From: Aspidapion aeneum
Lineage: Eukaryota; Arthropoda; Insecta; Coleoptera; Brentidae
Direction: 5' to 3'
Length of the DNA: 64,000 bases
Assembly: GCA_963576565.1 (NCBI GenBank)
Contig: OY755038.1
Coordinates: 9,129,756-9,193,755 of the forward strand
Shown here: positions 32,537 through 43,700 of the stretch, piece after piece
Layout: the number at the start of each line of letters is the position of its first letter
Numbering within the stretch: position 1 is the first letter of the stretch
Position numbers and translations under genes: made by a program
Notes under the pieces: model-generated
Database searches by the model: none
Told to the model about the DNA's origin: nothing
The model's input: only the letters and a program-made list of their open reading frames with translations

Positions 32537-33671
32537 CCTTACAAAAGCAACAGCATCACTTTTTGTGTCACTGCAATTGTCTTTTTCATGGCTGCTTTGA
32601 TGTTTTAAAGAGAATCAACTTAAGTTTTTAAACTTTTAAACGAATATATCTCCTCTCCTCTAAAACATTGTGAATGAACCCACAAAAAAATTAAAATTCA
32701 TATTTTTGCGTCAAAAGTTAGTAATTATGCATAGCTATATGCTGCTAAATCCTCGCAACCAAAAACAAACTCGCACAATGCTTACCCTATGTAATTGCTT
32801 ATATCTGTAAAATTTTGTTGAGTTGGGTTACGAGGTTTCAGAATTAGGGTTGTAGCACTCCGATGGCTCAGATTGGGTTTTGGTAGATACAGTGGACTAT
32901 AATTAACATTGGCGCAAAAAATTCATTTAACTAGAGAAAGTAACTAACTTAAAAATTGTAGGTTAAATTTGAAAGAGAAATAAAATTGTGATATAGCCTC
33001 ATGGAAAGGGACTTACCGCTGTTTTGAAGTTCCAAAGTGCAAGGTGTACACCTTTCCATAAGAGCTATGTGACTTGAAGTTCCAACAGGATGATGGCACG
33101 ATAATTTTAATTATTTGCGGTATTTTAAAGTGAATTTTCACTATTTTTTAAATTTAAATTTTAAGGTTGTCGTTTTCTAGACATGGCGACGCGCAGCACA
33201 CTTTGTCTGTCTCTCTATCCTGCGCTTGCAGTTTTTTCGCACATGCGCACAGCACTTCACCCTCTATAGGAAACCATATCACTATATTTAAAATTTTATG
33301 GATATGTGAAAAACACGATAGAGGACGCTTGTAGTGCCAAAGTATATAAAAATAAAGATATAAGAAATAAAATGATAATTCTTAAATTTAGAATAGAAAT
33401 TACATTTTTTGCGTTTAATTCTCGCATTTTAATGCAATTTTGGTAAATTTTATAATAACTAATAGTTGTCCCATTTACTTAGGATTAATATAAATTTAAG
33501 ACTAATAATTTTATGTTCAAGATAAAATTTTAGTCCATGAAAAATAGGAAAATTAAAAGTAAAATTCAAAAATAAAAGAAAAATAAAGATGTTTTTTATG
33601 GAAACCGAACATAACGATATATATTTTTGAAATCAGTAAGAAAATATCTATAAATATCTAAAATAATATAT
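32537..33671. other. Intronic stretch without recognised feature
   Basis: AT-rich. A short GC-richer part at 33175-33270 has no recognised homology. Confidence 0.35.
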
Positions 33672-33790
33672 GTATAGGGTGTTCAATTAAAAAAAAAAAC
33701 CTCGACCTGCCAAATTTTATTTTTTTTTACCCTAAGATTCTTAGACTTCGTTAAAAATGATGAAACTTTTGTATTTATCATATTTTGATA
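33672..33790 (-). repeat. MITE-like repeat, inverted copy of 31068-31184
   Basis: Begins TATAGGGTGTTCAATT; reverse complement matches 31068-31184 over about 110 bp. Confidence 0.6.
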
Positions 33791-34230
33791 TCTATTCAAA
33801 TAAAAGTTTTATATTTTCTCTCGAGGACCTTAAGGGTAAAAAATATAAAAACTTGGATTACAAAGGATGGACAGAAATCAAAGTGAAAGAAAATAAAAAT
33901 AACTAAGGTTAAAACAAACCGGATTGGTTCTTATTTTTTCAAAAACTGGACTCCTACTTGCTCAATTAGTTTTGTTATTAAATTAGCTTTTCTAAACAAG
34001 ACTTTTAGAAAAGACATTCGCGCAATGGAGTGAGTCTAATTGCCTCTAACTTCTGATAGTTTCGTGATTTAATTTGGATCGGATGTAATGCCAACACAAA
34101 GCCCCAGAGAAGTTCGAGAAAACTCAATAAGCCCAATCAAAGAAATTCCTTTATTGGTTTACTACATATACCTAATAACAGATACAGACCCTGCCTGAGG
34201 GCAACTCATCCGATGTCAAAAAATTTCACC
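33791..34230. other. Intronic stretch without recognised feature
   Basis: Nothing recognised. Confidence 0.3.
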
Positions 34231-34238
34231 CTAAAAGC

Positions 34239-34399
34239 ATATGCACACCCAGAGGGGAGGGCAGGGCCCAGGCCCCACCAAACCTAAGATTTTTTTAAAA
34301 ATTTTCCACATTTTTCATTAATAAAAATATAAATTATCATAAAACACGATATCAGTAAGCTGCCCCCCCCCCCAAGATACCTTCCTGGGTGCGCTACTG
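34239..34399. mobile_element. hAT MITE with C/G-rich arms (cluster member 1)
   Basis: Right end GGGTGCGCTACTG (reverse complement CAGTAGCGCACCCAGGAAGG), left end more decayed (ATATGCACACCCAGAGGGG). Flanks CTAAAAGC (34231-34238) and CTATAAGC (34400-34407) form a 7/8 target duplication. A C run sits near the right end. Confidence 0.7.
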
Positions 34400-34746
34400 C
34401 TATAAGCCTTTTGTTCAATTTTTCAAAAATTTACGAAAAAGTGATATATAACAGCTTTTCAATTATCTAAAAAAAATTGAAATTATTCATTCATCTCAAA
34501 TTGGCTTTGGTCTTGAAAACGTTTTATTTTCTTTTCTTTTCGCTACCCATAGGTGGCGTCAAAGAGTTACTTTTTTTACAACTATATAAATTTTAATTGT
34601 AAAAATGACATGAGGGTTAATAATGTTTAGACTAAACCTGCTATCCAAAAAAGTTAGCAAAAGTTAGTGCTAGTTTTGTACCGAACCCAATATTTTCTAA
34701 AAAATATTAAAAAAGTCGATTTTTGTTTTTGATTTTATGATTTATT

Positions 34747-34899
34747 CATGGGAGCACTTAGGGGGTCGATTCCCCCCCTAAGCCTAATTTTTTTTTTGGC
34801 ATTTTCTACATATTTTATGAATAAAAAGATAAAATAGCATAAACTACGCCATCATGATGCCTCGGGCCTCCTCCAAGACATATACCTGCGTGCGCCGCT
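34747..34899. mobile_element. hAT MITE with C/G-rich arms (cluster member 2)
   Basis: Flanked by GATTTATT at 34739-34746 and again at 34900-34907 (or with the G counted as the terminal base). Right end reads CTGCGTGCGCCGCT. Arms carry GGGGG and CCCCCCC runs. Confidence 0.65.
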
Positions 34900-35159
34900 G
34901 ATTTATTTCCTTTAATTTTTTAGGAAATTTGGTAAATAATAACCTGGTTATGTTTTTAACCCTTTGTAATTTCATTTAGGCAATAGTTTAGGGCATTAAG
35001 TATATGATTTATTTGAGCCATCGCAAAAGGCTATTATTATATGAAGAAATTCCAGGTTTATCATCATACTTTTAAAATATCTTTGAACTTGATTTTAAAA
35101 TAGATAATAAAATACGTTTGGAATACGGAAAATTAAGAGAAACCATGCTTTGCATTCAA

Positions 35160-35335
35160 CAGACGCGGATCTACGAGAGGGGAAAGGGGGAATTCCCCCT
35201 AAAATCTCAAACTATATTTAGATTTTACACACATAATAAATTGCCTAGTCACTGTACTGTGCATAGTTTTATGCAATATTTATTATGATATTTCCCCCCC
35301 CCCCCCTCTAAATGAAGTTCCTAGATCCACCACTG
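35160..35335. mobile_element. hAT MITE with C/G-rich arms (cluster member 3)
   Basis: Left end CAGACGCGGATCTACGAG, right end reverse complement CAGTGGTGGATCTAGGAAC. Flanking ATTCAA on both sides indicates a decayed 8-bp duplication. A run of C's (35294-35306) is near the right end. Confidence 0.75.
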
Positions 35336-35344
35336 TATTCAATT

Positions 35345-35544
35345 AGTGGCATACGCAGGAAAAAGCTTAGGGGCTTAGGCCCCCAGAGCCACTGAATATT
35401 CACCTCTAAAACATGAATTTTCCACTCAAACCAAGATTAAAATGTATTGACTTGCGCTCGAGCCCCCCCTGCGATCCATCTCAGCATATCGATACGCTCT
35501 CAAGCCCCCCCGCCCCCCAGAATTAATTCCTGCGTACACCACTG
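35345..35544. mobile_element. hAT MITE with C/G-rich arms (cluster member 4)
   Basis: Left AGTGGCATACGCAGG, right reverse complement CAGTGGTGTACGCAGGAATT. It starts about ten bases after the previous MITE. No clear target duplication. Confidence 0.65.
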
Positions 35545-35564
35545 ATTAAATATTTAATCCTGTT

Positions 35565-36435
35565 GACACAACAGGTTAGGTTTTAGGTATGTTAAAGTAA
35601 CTAGGTTAAGTATATTAACATAACCAGGTTAGGTTTGGCACAATATCCTAACCCGGTTTGGCATACTATCCTAACCCGGTTTGAGGACTACTAACCTAAC
35701 CATTTTGGATTTAAAAAATTGAATTGTTGCTGTTTTAAAGTGTAAAAGAAATGTCGCTGTTTCGATACGTCGCTGTTTTTATTACATGTCGCCTTGTTCT
35801 CGAAACAGACTGGGTTAGGTATGATAAACTAACCAGGTTAAGTATATTAACCTAACCAGGTTAGGTTTGGCATACTATCCTAGCCAGGCTTGCGGACAGC
35901 AGAGCTATACTACTAACCTAACTATTTTGGATTAAAAAAATTGAATTGTTGCTGTTTTAAAGTGTAAAAGAAATGTCGCTGTTTCGATACGTCGCTGTTT
36001 TTTTTACATGTCGCCCTGTTCTCAAAACAGATTAGGTTAGGTTTTGGTAAATTAACCAGATTAAGTATATTAACCTAACCAGGTTGGGTTTGGCATACTA
36101 TCCTATCCCGGTTTGAGGACAGCAGAGGTATACTACTAACCTAACCATTTCGAATTAAAAAAATTGTTTTTGTTTTAAAGTGTAAAAGAAATGTCGCTGT
36201 TTCAATACGTCCCTTTTTTTTATTACATGTCGCCCTGTTTTCGAAAAAGGTTAGGTTAGGTATGTTAACTGAACTAGGTTAAGTATATTAACCTAACCAG
36301 GTTGGGTTTGACATACTATCCTAAGCCGGTTTGAGGGCAGCAAAGCTATAGTACTAACCTAAAAACTTTGGATTAAAAATATTGCATTGTTGCTGTTTTA
36401 AAGTGTAAAAGGAATGTAGCTGTTTCAATACGTCG
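35565..36435 (+). repeat. Tandem repeat, about 220-230 bp unit, four copies
   Basis: AGGTTAAGTATATTAACMTAAC recurs at about 35603, 35835, 36057 and 36276 (spacing 232, 222, 219). Each unit carries GGTTTGGCATACTATCCTA, GTTGCTGTTTTAAAGTGTAA and a GTCGCTGTTTCRATACGTCG part related to the minisatellite at 36436. CTAACCTAACC and GGTTAGG runs are frequent. Confidence 0.88.
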
Positions 36436-36560
36436 CTGTAGTTATTGTCGAACTTTAGAATATCGCTGTTTTGATATGCCGCTCTTCGAATGCGGCTGTT
36501 TTAATGTGTCGCTTTTTTGAATGTCGCCGTTTTAAATATCTCCGTTTTTAAAATCGCTCT
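36436..36560 (+). repeat. GTCGCTNTTTTRAAT minisatellite (locus 2)
   Basis: Imperfect units such as TATCGCTGTTTTGATATGCC and GTGTCGCTTTTTTGAATGTC continue from the tandem repeat upstream. Same motif as 6205-6390 and 60690-60935. Confidence 0.8.
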
Positions 36561-36869
36561 TTTGAACCGGAGCCGAAAAAAACAGGTAATTTGAAAACGA
36601 CCGAAAAAGACCCAAAAAATGCTGAAGAATTTTTTTAAAATAAAATACAAAACCGCGCGCAAATTTTTGCTTTAGTCTCAAAATTCAAAGTGACAGGAAA
36701 AGCGGAAAGCAAAGTTTATTGAATCATGGAGAAGTGCATATTTACGAAATCGGGATAAAAGGAGATTCCGCCGGTCGATACTTGGCTCGTAAACCTACTC
36801 CAGCGTCCGGGTCAATGAACTGCAGATAAATGCACGGCCTACTCCAAAATAGATAGAGTTCCTGAAAAT
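36561..36869. other. Stretch without recognised feature
   Basis: Mixed composition, nothing recognised. Confidence 0.3.
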
Positions 36870-37012
36870 AATAACAAACGTTTTATTCCAAAACAGGGGT
36901 AAAATTAAAAAACAAAAAATTATTAAAAAAAGTTTCCTGTACTTCGGCCGGGATTGGAAGTCGAACCTTTGGCTATGTACGCCAACGCCCTACCAATTAG
37001 GCCACCGAATTA
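36870..37012 (-). repeat. tRNA-derived SINE, minus orientation
   Basis: Reverse complement shows an A box, GGCCTAATTGGTAGGGCG (plus 36986-37003), and a B box, GGTTCGACTTC (plus 36957-36967), 30-40 bp apart as in tRNA genes, then a family tail with ATTTTACCCCTGTTTTGG. Head and tail match the SINE at 5757-5890. The tRNA part cannot fold into a normal tRNA, so this is a SINE. Confidence 0.72.
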
Positions 37013-37153
37013 ATTATCAAACCAACGGACAATATAATAGTTTTGTGAAATACAGACATTCCATTCGAAGTGATAATAAACGACCGCCAATCATAGACCA
37101 TAAAAGAATTACCGCAAGCAAGGAACGCTTCGGTCTGGTATACAGACGGCTCC

Positions 37154-38274
37154 CAACGATTGTAAACACACAGGATTGCTTATTTCCATTTAACTCTATG
37201 TTAGCTTCGCTCAAGCAAGACGAACACTGCCTGCTTACGTCACCAGCGGACCAGTTGCTTTGTTTGTATTGAAAGTTCGTGTGATTTTAATGTGTTTTAT
37301 CTCCGTTTTTTTTTGCGTTTTTTCATTAATTTGGCGGTGTGGTTGACTATTTAGGAAGTAAATAAACCTTTAGAAATGTGAATTAAGTGAATTGATATAA
37401 AGAAAGCATATTAATTTATTATTGAAATAAAAGCTTTCTGTTCCCTCTTTCAGTGTAGAAATATAAATATATATACTTTTATATTATTATATTTATATAA
37501 ACTTTGAATTATTTTTGGATTTTTGGAAACTCCTTGCTCATTAAATTAATCACATTGAAGAAAATTGGTAATTATGCCGCTAACGTACTTCTTTTATTAA
37601 ACTGATTTTTGGAAAGTTTATTTTGTAGACAGTTTCTCTAAGTTTAGTTTCAGTTTTTTTCTTAAGATTTTTTAGTCTCTTTATAGAAGTTTTTAGAATC
37701 ATGTTACAGGAGAAGCAGTGGAAACGTGCGCTGGGTGGGATTAAAACAACTCATAACACAAAAAATGTAAATCATTTGAAAAAAACCTATGAAAATCTAT
37801 TGATTTAAAGCATAAAAAGTTGAAAACACATCTTATTTGGCTGTTTTCTCCAAAAACTGACTGGTTTTTGACATAATAATATAATAAATATTGCAATTTT
37901 AGATCTGTAATATCAAACAAATACCTTTTTGTTACTACATAATATAAGTGAGTTTTATTATATCCGCAACAAAAAAATACATTATACATCTAATGATTTA
38001 AACATATCGTCTGGTAGGAAAATTCAGCTCCCAGAGCAAACTCTTGATTTATCAAATCATTTGTTTTGAATGAATGAAACTATTAATTATATTTGCTAAC
38101 ACGAATAAAGAATTTTTTTGCAATTAAGCAAGAAAAAAGCGGGAAAAAGTCACGATTACAATGTGTATTAAATAAAGCGCGCTGAGCAGAGGTCCACTAG
38201 TGACGTAAGCAAGGCGCCGCCTACCGCTGAAAGATTCTAGCTAATAGGCAATCCTGTGTGTTTATAATCGTTGT
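37154..38274. mobile_element. Inverted-repeat element, 1.1 kb
   Basis: The left arm CAACGATTGTAAACACACAG and the right arm (reverse complement CAACGATTATAAACACACAG) continue for about 110 bp with gaps, including GCTTACGTCACYAGYGGACC. The interior is AT-rich without a transposase frame. Terminal bases and target duplication are not resolved. Confidence 0.6.
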
Positions 38275-38404
38275 ACAAGGACATCAGCGCTTTGACGGAA
38301 ATCAGAAAGCAGCCTCGCAAAGAAAGGGGCGGCAACACCTTTTATTTTTACTTAAATAAATTTGACTTTTATAAGTTTATCTTGTCTCTATTTATTTAAA
38401 ATAT

Positions 38405-38750
38405 GTCATGCATACAGGATCTCCAGGTAAGACCAACGATGACAACTGTAGAGTTGGCATTAGCGCATCAGAGACAGTGGAACATTCGTTATTCTACTCT
38501 ATCTATTCAAAAATATACAAGACTGTATTATGTGCTCTCCATTATGGACACCAACGCCAGACAAGATTAGCCAAAATATATTAAAACAAAGTAGGTGTAA
38601 AGGCACTCTAAGGGAGTCTGGACAATATGGTGCCTACTTTATTTACACAAAGGAAGTTTTAGGGCCGTTACAGCTCACTAGGGCCCTTGACTTTTTGAGG
38701 CATCTATCCTCTTTCCTTTTGTTACACCATCGTGCCGGTTTTATATAGAA
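38405..38750 (+). pseudogene. Possible LINE C-terminal relic
   Basis: Frames read CRVGISASETVEHSLFYSIY and, further on with a frame change, SGQYGAYFIYTKEVLGPLQL then TRALDFLRHLSSFLLL. The ETVEH.LF pattern after a cysteine resembles the C-terminal zinc-knuckle region of I/Jockey/R1-like LINEs. The second part is less certain. Confidence 0.3.
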
Positions 38751-38949
38751 GCAGTCATTTGCTTTATAGCTCTATTACTGGCTATCAGCATAGCTAATCA
38801 AATAATTTTAGAGATAGTACAACATACAGGTACACAAATGTCAAAAATTATTTGTTTGTTATAATTTTGTGCATCGACGGAGGATCTGTATTTTGGTTAA
38901 AAGCAAAAAAAAACACACAATTTCGAACGGCAAATCAAAAAAATCCATA

Positions 38950-40236
38950 AAATAGAAGTCCATCATGCTTTTATTTTTATTTTTGTCCCATTTTGCCCCA
39001 TTTTGCCCCACATACGGGGTAAAATGGGATGCCTATATATGGCAAAACGGGCGGGCGTATTCGTAATTTAGAATCAATATTTTTGTAAGATAAGTTTTTA
39101 TTTATTAAAATTTTAACCAAGTTTAAAATACTTATTTAAAAAATAAAAAGTTGTATTAAAAATACATTTATAATCATAAAATTTTGTATTTACAAAATTT
39201 TTAAAGAATTGCAGCGACCTAGTCATCGCTGTCGACTCTCCTACACGAATTTTGCGCCCATTTTTTGCAAAGCAACCTAAAATACAACTTCCAGTGGTGG
39301 AAACAAAAAAAAAATTGGGCCAAAATGGGGGTATAGCTTACTAGGTATAACAAGGTACTCCGTTTTGCCCTCATTAGAAAACCCCGTTTTGTCCCAAACC
39401 TCCAGTTCAATTCAAACAAAAATCAAACACAATAATATTATAAATAATATTTAATTTTTAAATAATACATAAACCCACTAATTGTTCAATGTAAATTTTT
39501 TTTTTTAAAGTTTGTTAAAAATGTACTTACCGTCACAAAATGCGTAAACTGTTTTTACAATAAACACCGCACAACATCGTATTAGCACACTGCTTATGAA
39601 AAAAGAGATAATTTCGATAGCGCAAGTGGACTGTACAAAGCTTGCCGAAGAAAGCAGTGTACAACACAATTTAAATAAATTTTGGATGTGTGTTTAATAA
39701 TTTATCCATAGGTTATATTGCCGGTTACACACAAATGTATTAATAAGGGGTACTCACCGTAGAAACGCCGAATTGTAGTCTCCACTGGGGCCCCAGATCT
39801 TCTTCTTGGCTACCACTACAACCACTACACTTGGAAGAATCAGTTTTTGATAAATATGTCACAAATCGGAGAAAAGTTTATGGGTAAAATTTTACAGTTT
39901 GGAGAAAAGCGATATGCTTGCTTACGCCATTTAATTCGTTCTCGCTTCATCTCGCGCGCGTGCGCTTTGTGTACCCCCATGCGCGGGCATACATATGAGT
40001 GTTTTTTGAATATTAGAGAATTTACGAAAACTTAGCGTGTGCGCTAACACATCACATGTTGAGCAAAAACCAACTTAAGCTTAGCCGACCGGCACCAATC
40101 ATATTGCAGAGAGTTAAACCAGTCATGGAAATAAAATTTTGATATTCTGATACTAAGAGATTTTATTCTGCCGCAGTTTAGCTAAAACTGCGGTGTCCCG
40201 TTTTACCCCCGTATCCCATTTTGCCCTTCTGGTCCC
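38950..40236 (-). mobile_element. GGGGCAAAATGGG-ended element, copy 2 (longest)
   Basis: Inverse orientation to 13755-14607. Right end ACCCCCGTATCCCATTTTGC with TA at 40237; the left end is less clear and carries CCATTTTGCCCC twice. It holds about 470 bp (39577-40047) missing from the other two copies, so it may be closest to the parental element. On the minus strand the conserved donor-like TTGTGACGGTAAGTAC lies near 39530 and a second, TTTCTACGGTGAGTAC, near 39763. The empty target site CCTATATA at 39032-39039 corresponds to the occupied site in copy 3. Confidence 0.75.
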
Positions 40237-40674
40237 TATAAAGGAAGAATTATGCCAGTATATCTCTCTCCGTTGCTGTGTTAATAAAAATGTTATTAAT
40301 AATATAAAATTATGTGTGTGTGTGTGATTCTGGCTCCATAGGATGGGTCAGTTAACAATATTCTTTAATAAAGACAGAGAAATATAACCTCCCGTTCAAA
40401 ATAATCACCAAAGTGGAAAAACTTGATGACAAAACCAAGATTTTTTTTTCTTTGGTCAGAAACTATACGGTTAATAAGTGCAGACAGTAAAAAGTTAAGG
40501 CTGATGAGTTCAGCGCTTTTTAGAGCCTTTGTTCTTGGAAGGGAGAAAGTCATTAAGTCAAAAAAATATCTAGTAATTTTCAGTCAGTCAGAAGCCAACA
40601 ACAATTATATCTGTCCACAAGTGACCATAGGACATGAGCGCACCAAGGAGGGTGGCCGAGGGGTGGCTCGGTAA

Positions 40675-40777
40675 TTCCTTTTGGTGTACAGGTTAGGGGA
40701 AATACCAGGAAATACTGGGAAATATACTGGGAAATGCTAGGAAATACCAGAGAATACCGTAGCTATTATACCGTAGG
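40675..40777 (+). repeat. Short GGAAATAC-type repeat
   Basis: Variants of GGAAATACYRGGAAATA repeat several times between 40698 and 40760. Confidence 0.6.
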
Positions 40778-41040
40778 CAGTGGCAGGATTTCCTGGGGAA
40801 AGGGGCCAAAGTGGCAGCAAACACCAAACTATTTATTTTTGTGTTTTTTCACAGGTCTAATGAGCTGTAAAATTTAGCGTCAAAAGGTGGTTGAAATGAG
40901 CCGCAGTCGAAAAATTTTTAAAACTTAAGTAGATTTTATTAACAAATTTAAATAAGTGATGCGTCAGAACTAAAACAATAATCATTGCCTGGAAGGGGGG
41001 GTGAACGGGTCCCTCTGCCCCCCCCCTGGATCCGCCACTG
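40778..41040. mobile_element. hAT MITE with perfect 8-bp target duplication
   Basis: Left end CAGTGGCAGGATTTCCTGG, right end reverse complement CAGTGGCGGATCCAGGGGGG. Flanked by ACCGTAGG at 40770-40777 and 41041-41048, identical. No coding content. Confidence 0.9.
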
Positions 41041-41182
41041 ACCGTAGGTATTTCCTTTTGGTGTACGAAAATCGGCACTCGAGCCACCCCTCGGGCGTGT
41101 TCTCAGTGCCCGCCTCATTCCCCAAGCCTACCTACCCTTTCCAACTATTTCATGAAAATAGCAGTACGGTATTATCGGGTAT

Positions 41183-41220
41183 TGGCCTCCCCCTAAGACA
41201 TATTCCTGGGTGCGCTACTG
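41183..41220 (-). mobile_element. Solitary hAT MITE end
   Basis: Reverse complement CAGTAGCGCACCCAGGAATA then TGTCTTAGGGGGAGGCC is the same terminus type as at 34239 and 55278. The other end was not found. Confidence 0.5.
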
Positions 41221-42100
41221 CATAGGAGCATAGCTTTCTATACTCAGGGCGTTTTCGGCAGGGCCGTTAGTAGACTAGTGGCCGCCTGGACGGGGGGACT
41301 ATGCCGCCCTTCCCCGTTGTTTTCCTCTGCAAGTTTTTTATCTTATCTGCTTAAACAAAAAATGCCAGCGAGTGAACCCAAAAAACTGATTGACTCGTAC
41401 ACCAAATTAAAAGTAATAATTGTAAAACATTTTTAGGCTACCTTTCATTCATTTTACCAACATTATGTTTTTAGAAAACGGCATTTTCTAAATTTTAAGG
41501 TTTTAATCTACATCTCGAAACAGAGACATGAGAGAGCAAAACCAGTAATATCTAACTTATTTGGTAAACCTTGGTTCGGTTCGGTTCTGTTCGTATTCAC
41601 AACCTCTAGGATCCCGGGTAGGAAGTCAGGAAAGTTTTTTTTTTTAATTATTGGTTTAGTTTGTTTTGGTTCGGTTCGGTTAGATTTGATTAGGTTTCGT
41701 TAGGTTAGCTTTTTGAAACTTTCTATTTTCATGTGGTTAAAAATTAAGTGAAAATCACCCTGCTCATCTATTTTAATACATGAGTAAATAATATTGGTAG
41801 ATCTGCGAATGCGGAAGTCAGACAGCCAAAGTACACTTGGTAGGGCTAGCATGTTTTGTAAACCTTATCAAGCTACCAAATTCAAAATAAAGAATTAAAA
41901 TAGGTTGCCTAATTTTTGAGTGCTTGAGAGAAAACCATCAAAATTGGACAAGTGTTAATTTTAAAAGTTACATTTTACGAAGTCATTATTATGGAAGTGC
42001 TTGACACTGTGATACCCGGTTTCCGCCTATGCGTGCCCACCCTGATTTTAAAAACGCATCAGGTGAAGAAGAAAAACAATGGAATAATTTTTTTACCTAC
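41221..42100. other. Stretch without recognised gene
   Basis: GGTTCGGTTCGGTT-like runs at 41570-41590 and 41660-41710 are the same pentanucleotide type as the array at 62830-63030. Nothing else recognised. Confidence 0.4.
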
Positions 42101-42104
42101 TTGC

Positions 42105-42132
42105 GTGCGGTAAAGTAATTACTTTACCGCAC
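42105..42132. repeat. Perfect 28-bp palindrome
   Basis: GTGCGGTAAAGTAA followed directly by TTACTTTACCGCAC; no loop, no mismatch. Confidence 0.95.
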
Positions 42133-42138
42133 ACTATG

Positions 42139-42165
42139 CTCGATAGAAAGTTACTTTCTATCGAG
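42139..42165. repeat. Perfect palindrome with one-base loop
   Basis: CTCGATAGAAAGT, one T, ACTTTCTATCGAG: 13-bp arms, six bases after the preceding palindrome. Confidence 0.95.
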
Positions 42166-42175
42166 TTGTGTACGC

Positions 42176-42404
42176 CAGTAGCGTAGCGCCAGCGGTCCAA
42201 TGGGGGGGGGATGGGTTTAAATGTATGAATGTATATATGTATCAAAAACTTTATACAAGGATTTTTGAACAATTTTATTAACAGTGATATTATAATCTTA
42301 ATTGTTAAAATATGAAAAATGGGTAACAGTAGCGTTATTCTTTTTACTTGCCTCATGGAGGGGGTTTAACCCCTAAAGCCCCCCACTCCAGCGCTACGCC
42401 ACTG
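42176..42404. mobile_element. hAT MITE, 229 bp
   Basis: Left CAGTAGCGTAGCGCCAGCGG, right reverse complement CAGTGGCGTAGCGCTGGAGT. Flanks GTGTACGC (42168-42175) and GTGTACAC (42405-42412), 7 of 8 identical. A run of G near the left arm and CCCCCC in the right arm. Confidence 0.87.
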
Positions 42405-42412
42405 GTGTACAC

Positions 42413-43698
42413 TATACTAATTTTTGTCTTTTTCTTTTTCGCATATGTGTGGAAAAGTACTTTGCAACACATGTTAATGTCATCGCACACTTTCCATACA
42501 TTTGCGGAAAATTACTTTTCCATACATGTGCCGAAAAATTGTTCATAAGCATTTAAATGAGTTACCAAAGGCGAAAATTCAAACATTTTAAAAATTAACT
42601 TTTTGTTTTATTTTTTATAATTTTTTATAGGCTTTCAAATTAGTTAACAGTGGTGAAACAAGTAGGGTCGTTTCCTCTAAAAAAATTGTATGTGAGTAGA
42701 AAGAAAGCCCAAAAAAAACTCAATTAAAGTGTTAAAAAAAAACAACAAAAAAATAAATATTAACCCGCTAGAGGCTAAGGACCTTACCTTTATGATAAGT
42801 GTCCTTAGCTAGAGGCAGCGTTCTATTTAAAGTCGCCTCTCTGTCCCACTTTGAGAAGGGTTTTTAAACTTTTTGTTTTGCCTCTGTTATCTTTCGTTTT
42901 TTTTTACTAGGACATCCAATTCTCCCCAATGTTTTTGAGGTTTTTTCCGAATAATCAGTCTTCTGGACTTTTCTATAGGGTTGCTTATTTTAGGTCAAAA
43001 TTTTCAATCATATGTCAAAACTTTTTTCTGTAAAAAAATTTCTTCGAAGTTGAAAGTTTGTAGGATGTTATAAACTGGAACAAATAACCCAAGATATCAT
43101 TATATGTAGACAAGAAATTTTGAAGAATTCTTTTAGGAAAAACTTTCTATTTTTTTCTCTCTTTGTTAGTCTTCAAACTCGTTTTAGCAGTAAAGGCAAA
43201 GGGAGGAGACATTTTCTGCTAAGCCTGACCTAGTATTCTACTTTGAGGTTCTCGATTGCCGTGGGCATTTTTAAGACAAAATAGCTTGTAAAACAGTGTT
43301 AATTGTAACCATAAAAACTTCTTGAATGTTAAGAATTTTTTTGGTTTGCTACTTAAGCTAGAGTTATTTATTTTTATGCAAAAATAGAATTTTGTATTTC
43401 GTGCAAAAAAATCTTTGTTTGAATCATCATCTAGATCATCGGCAGAGCGCTTTCGACCACTTTGTGGCCATCTTCAATGCCTCTGAAATAAAGAGAGCAT
43501 GTTTTTGATCTTTGGCTGGTTCCTTAAGTCATAAAATTGATTAAAAATTGTTATACAAACACAAAACACGTTAAAATACACTACAAAAAAATTAACATTT
43601 CAAAAAGTTAGTTATTTTTGAAAATAGTTTATAAACTAGGGCGCGTAAATTTATTTGGAGATAAAAGTCATGGATTCTATTTTTTTCATCTCAATATG
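42413..43698. other. Stretch without recognised gene
   Basis: A small inverted repeat GCTAAGGAC / GTCCTTAGC at 42775-42810 and related GTGTGGAAAAGTAC words at 42440-42540. No coding homology. Confidence 0.4.
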
Positions 43699-43700
43699 TA

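Noticed and set aside
35565..36435. Telomere-like array from TTAGG/GGTTAGG words
   Set aside because: The words are scattered in a 225-bp unit; there is no continuous TTAGG run.
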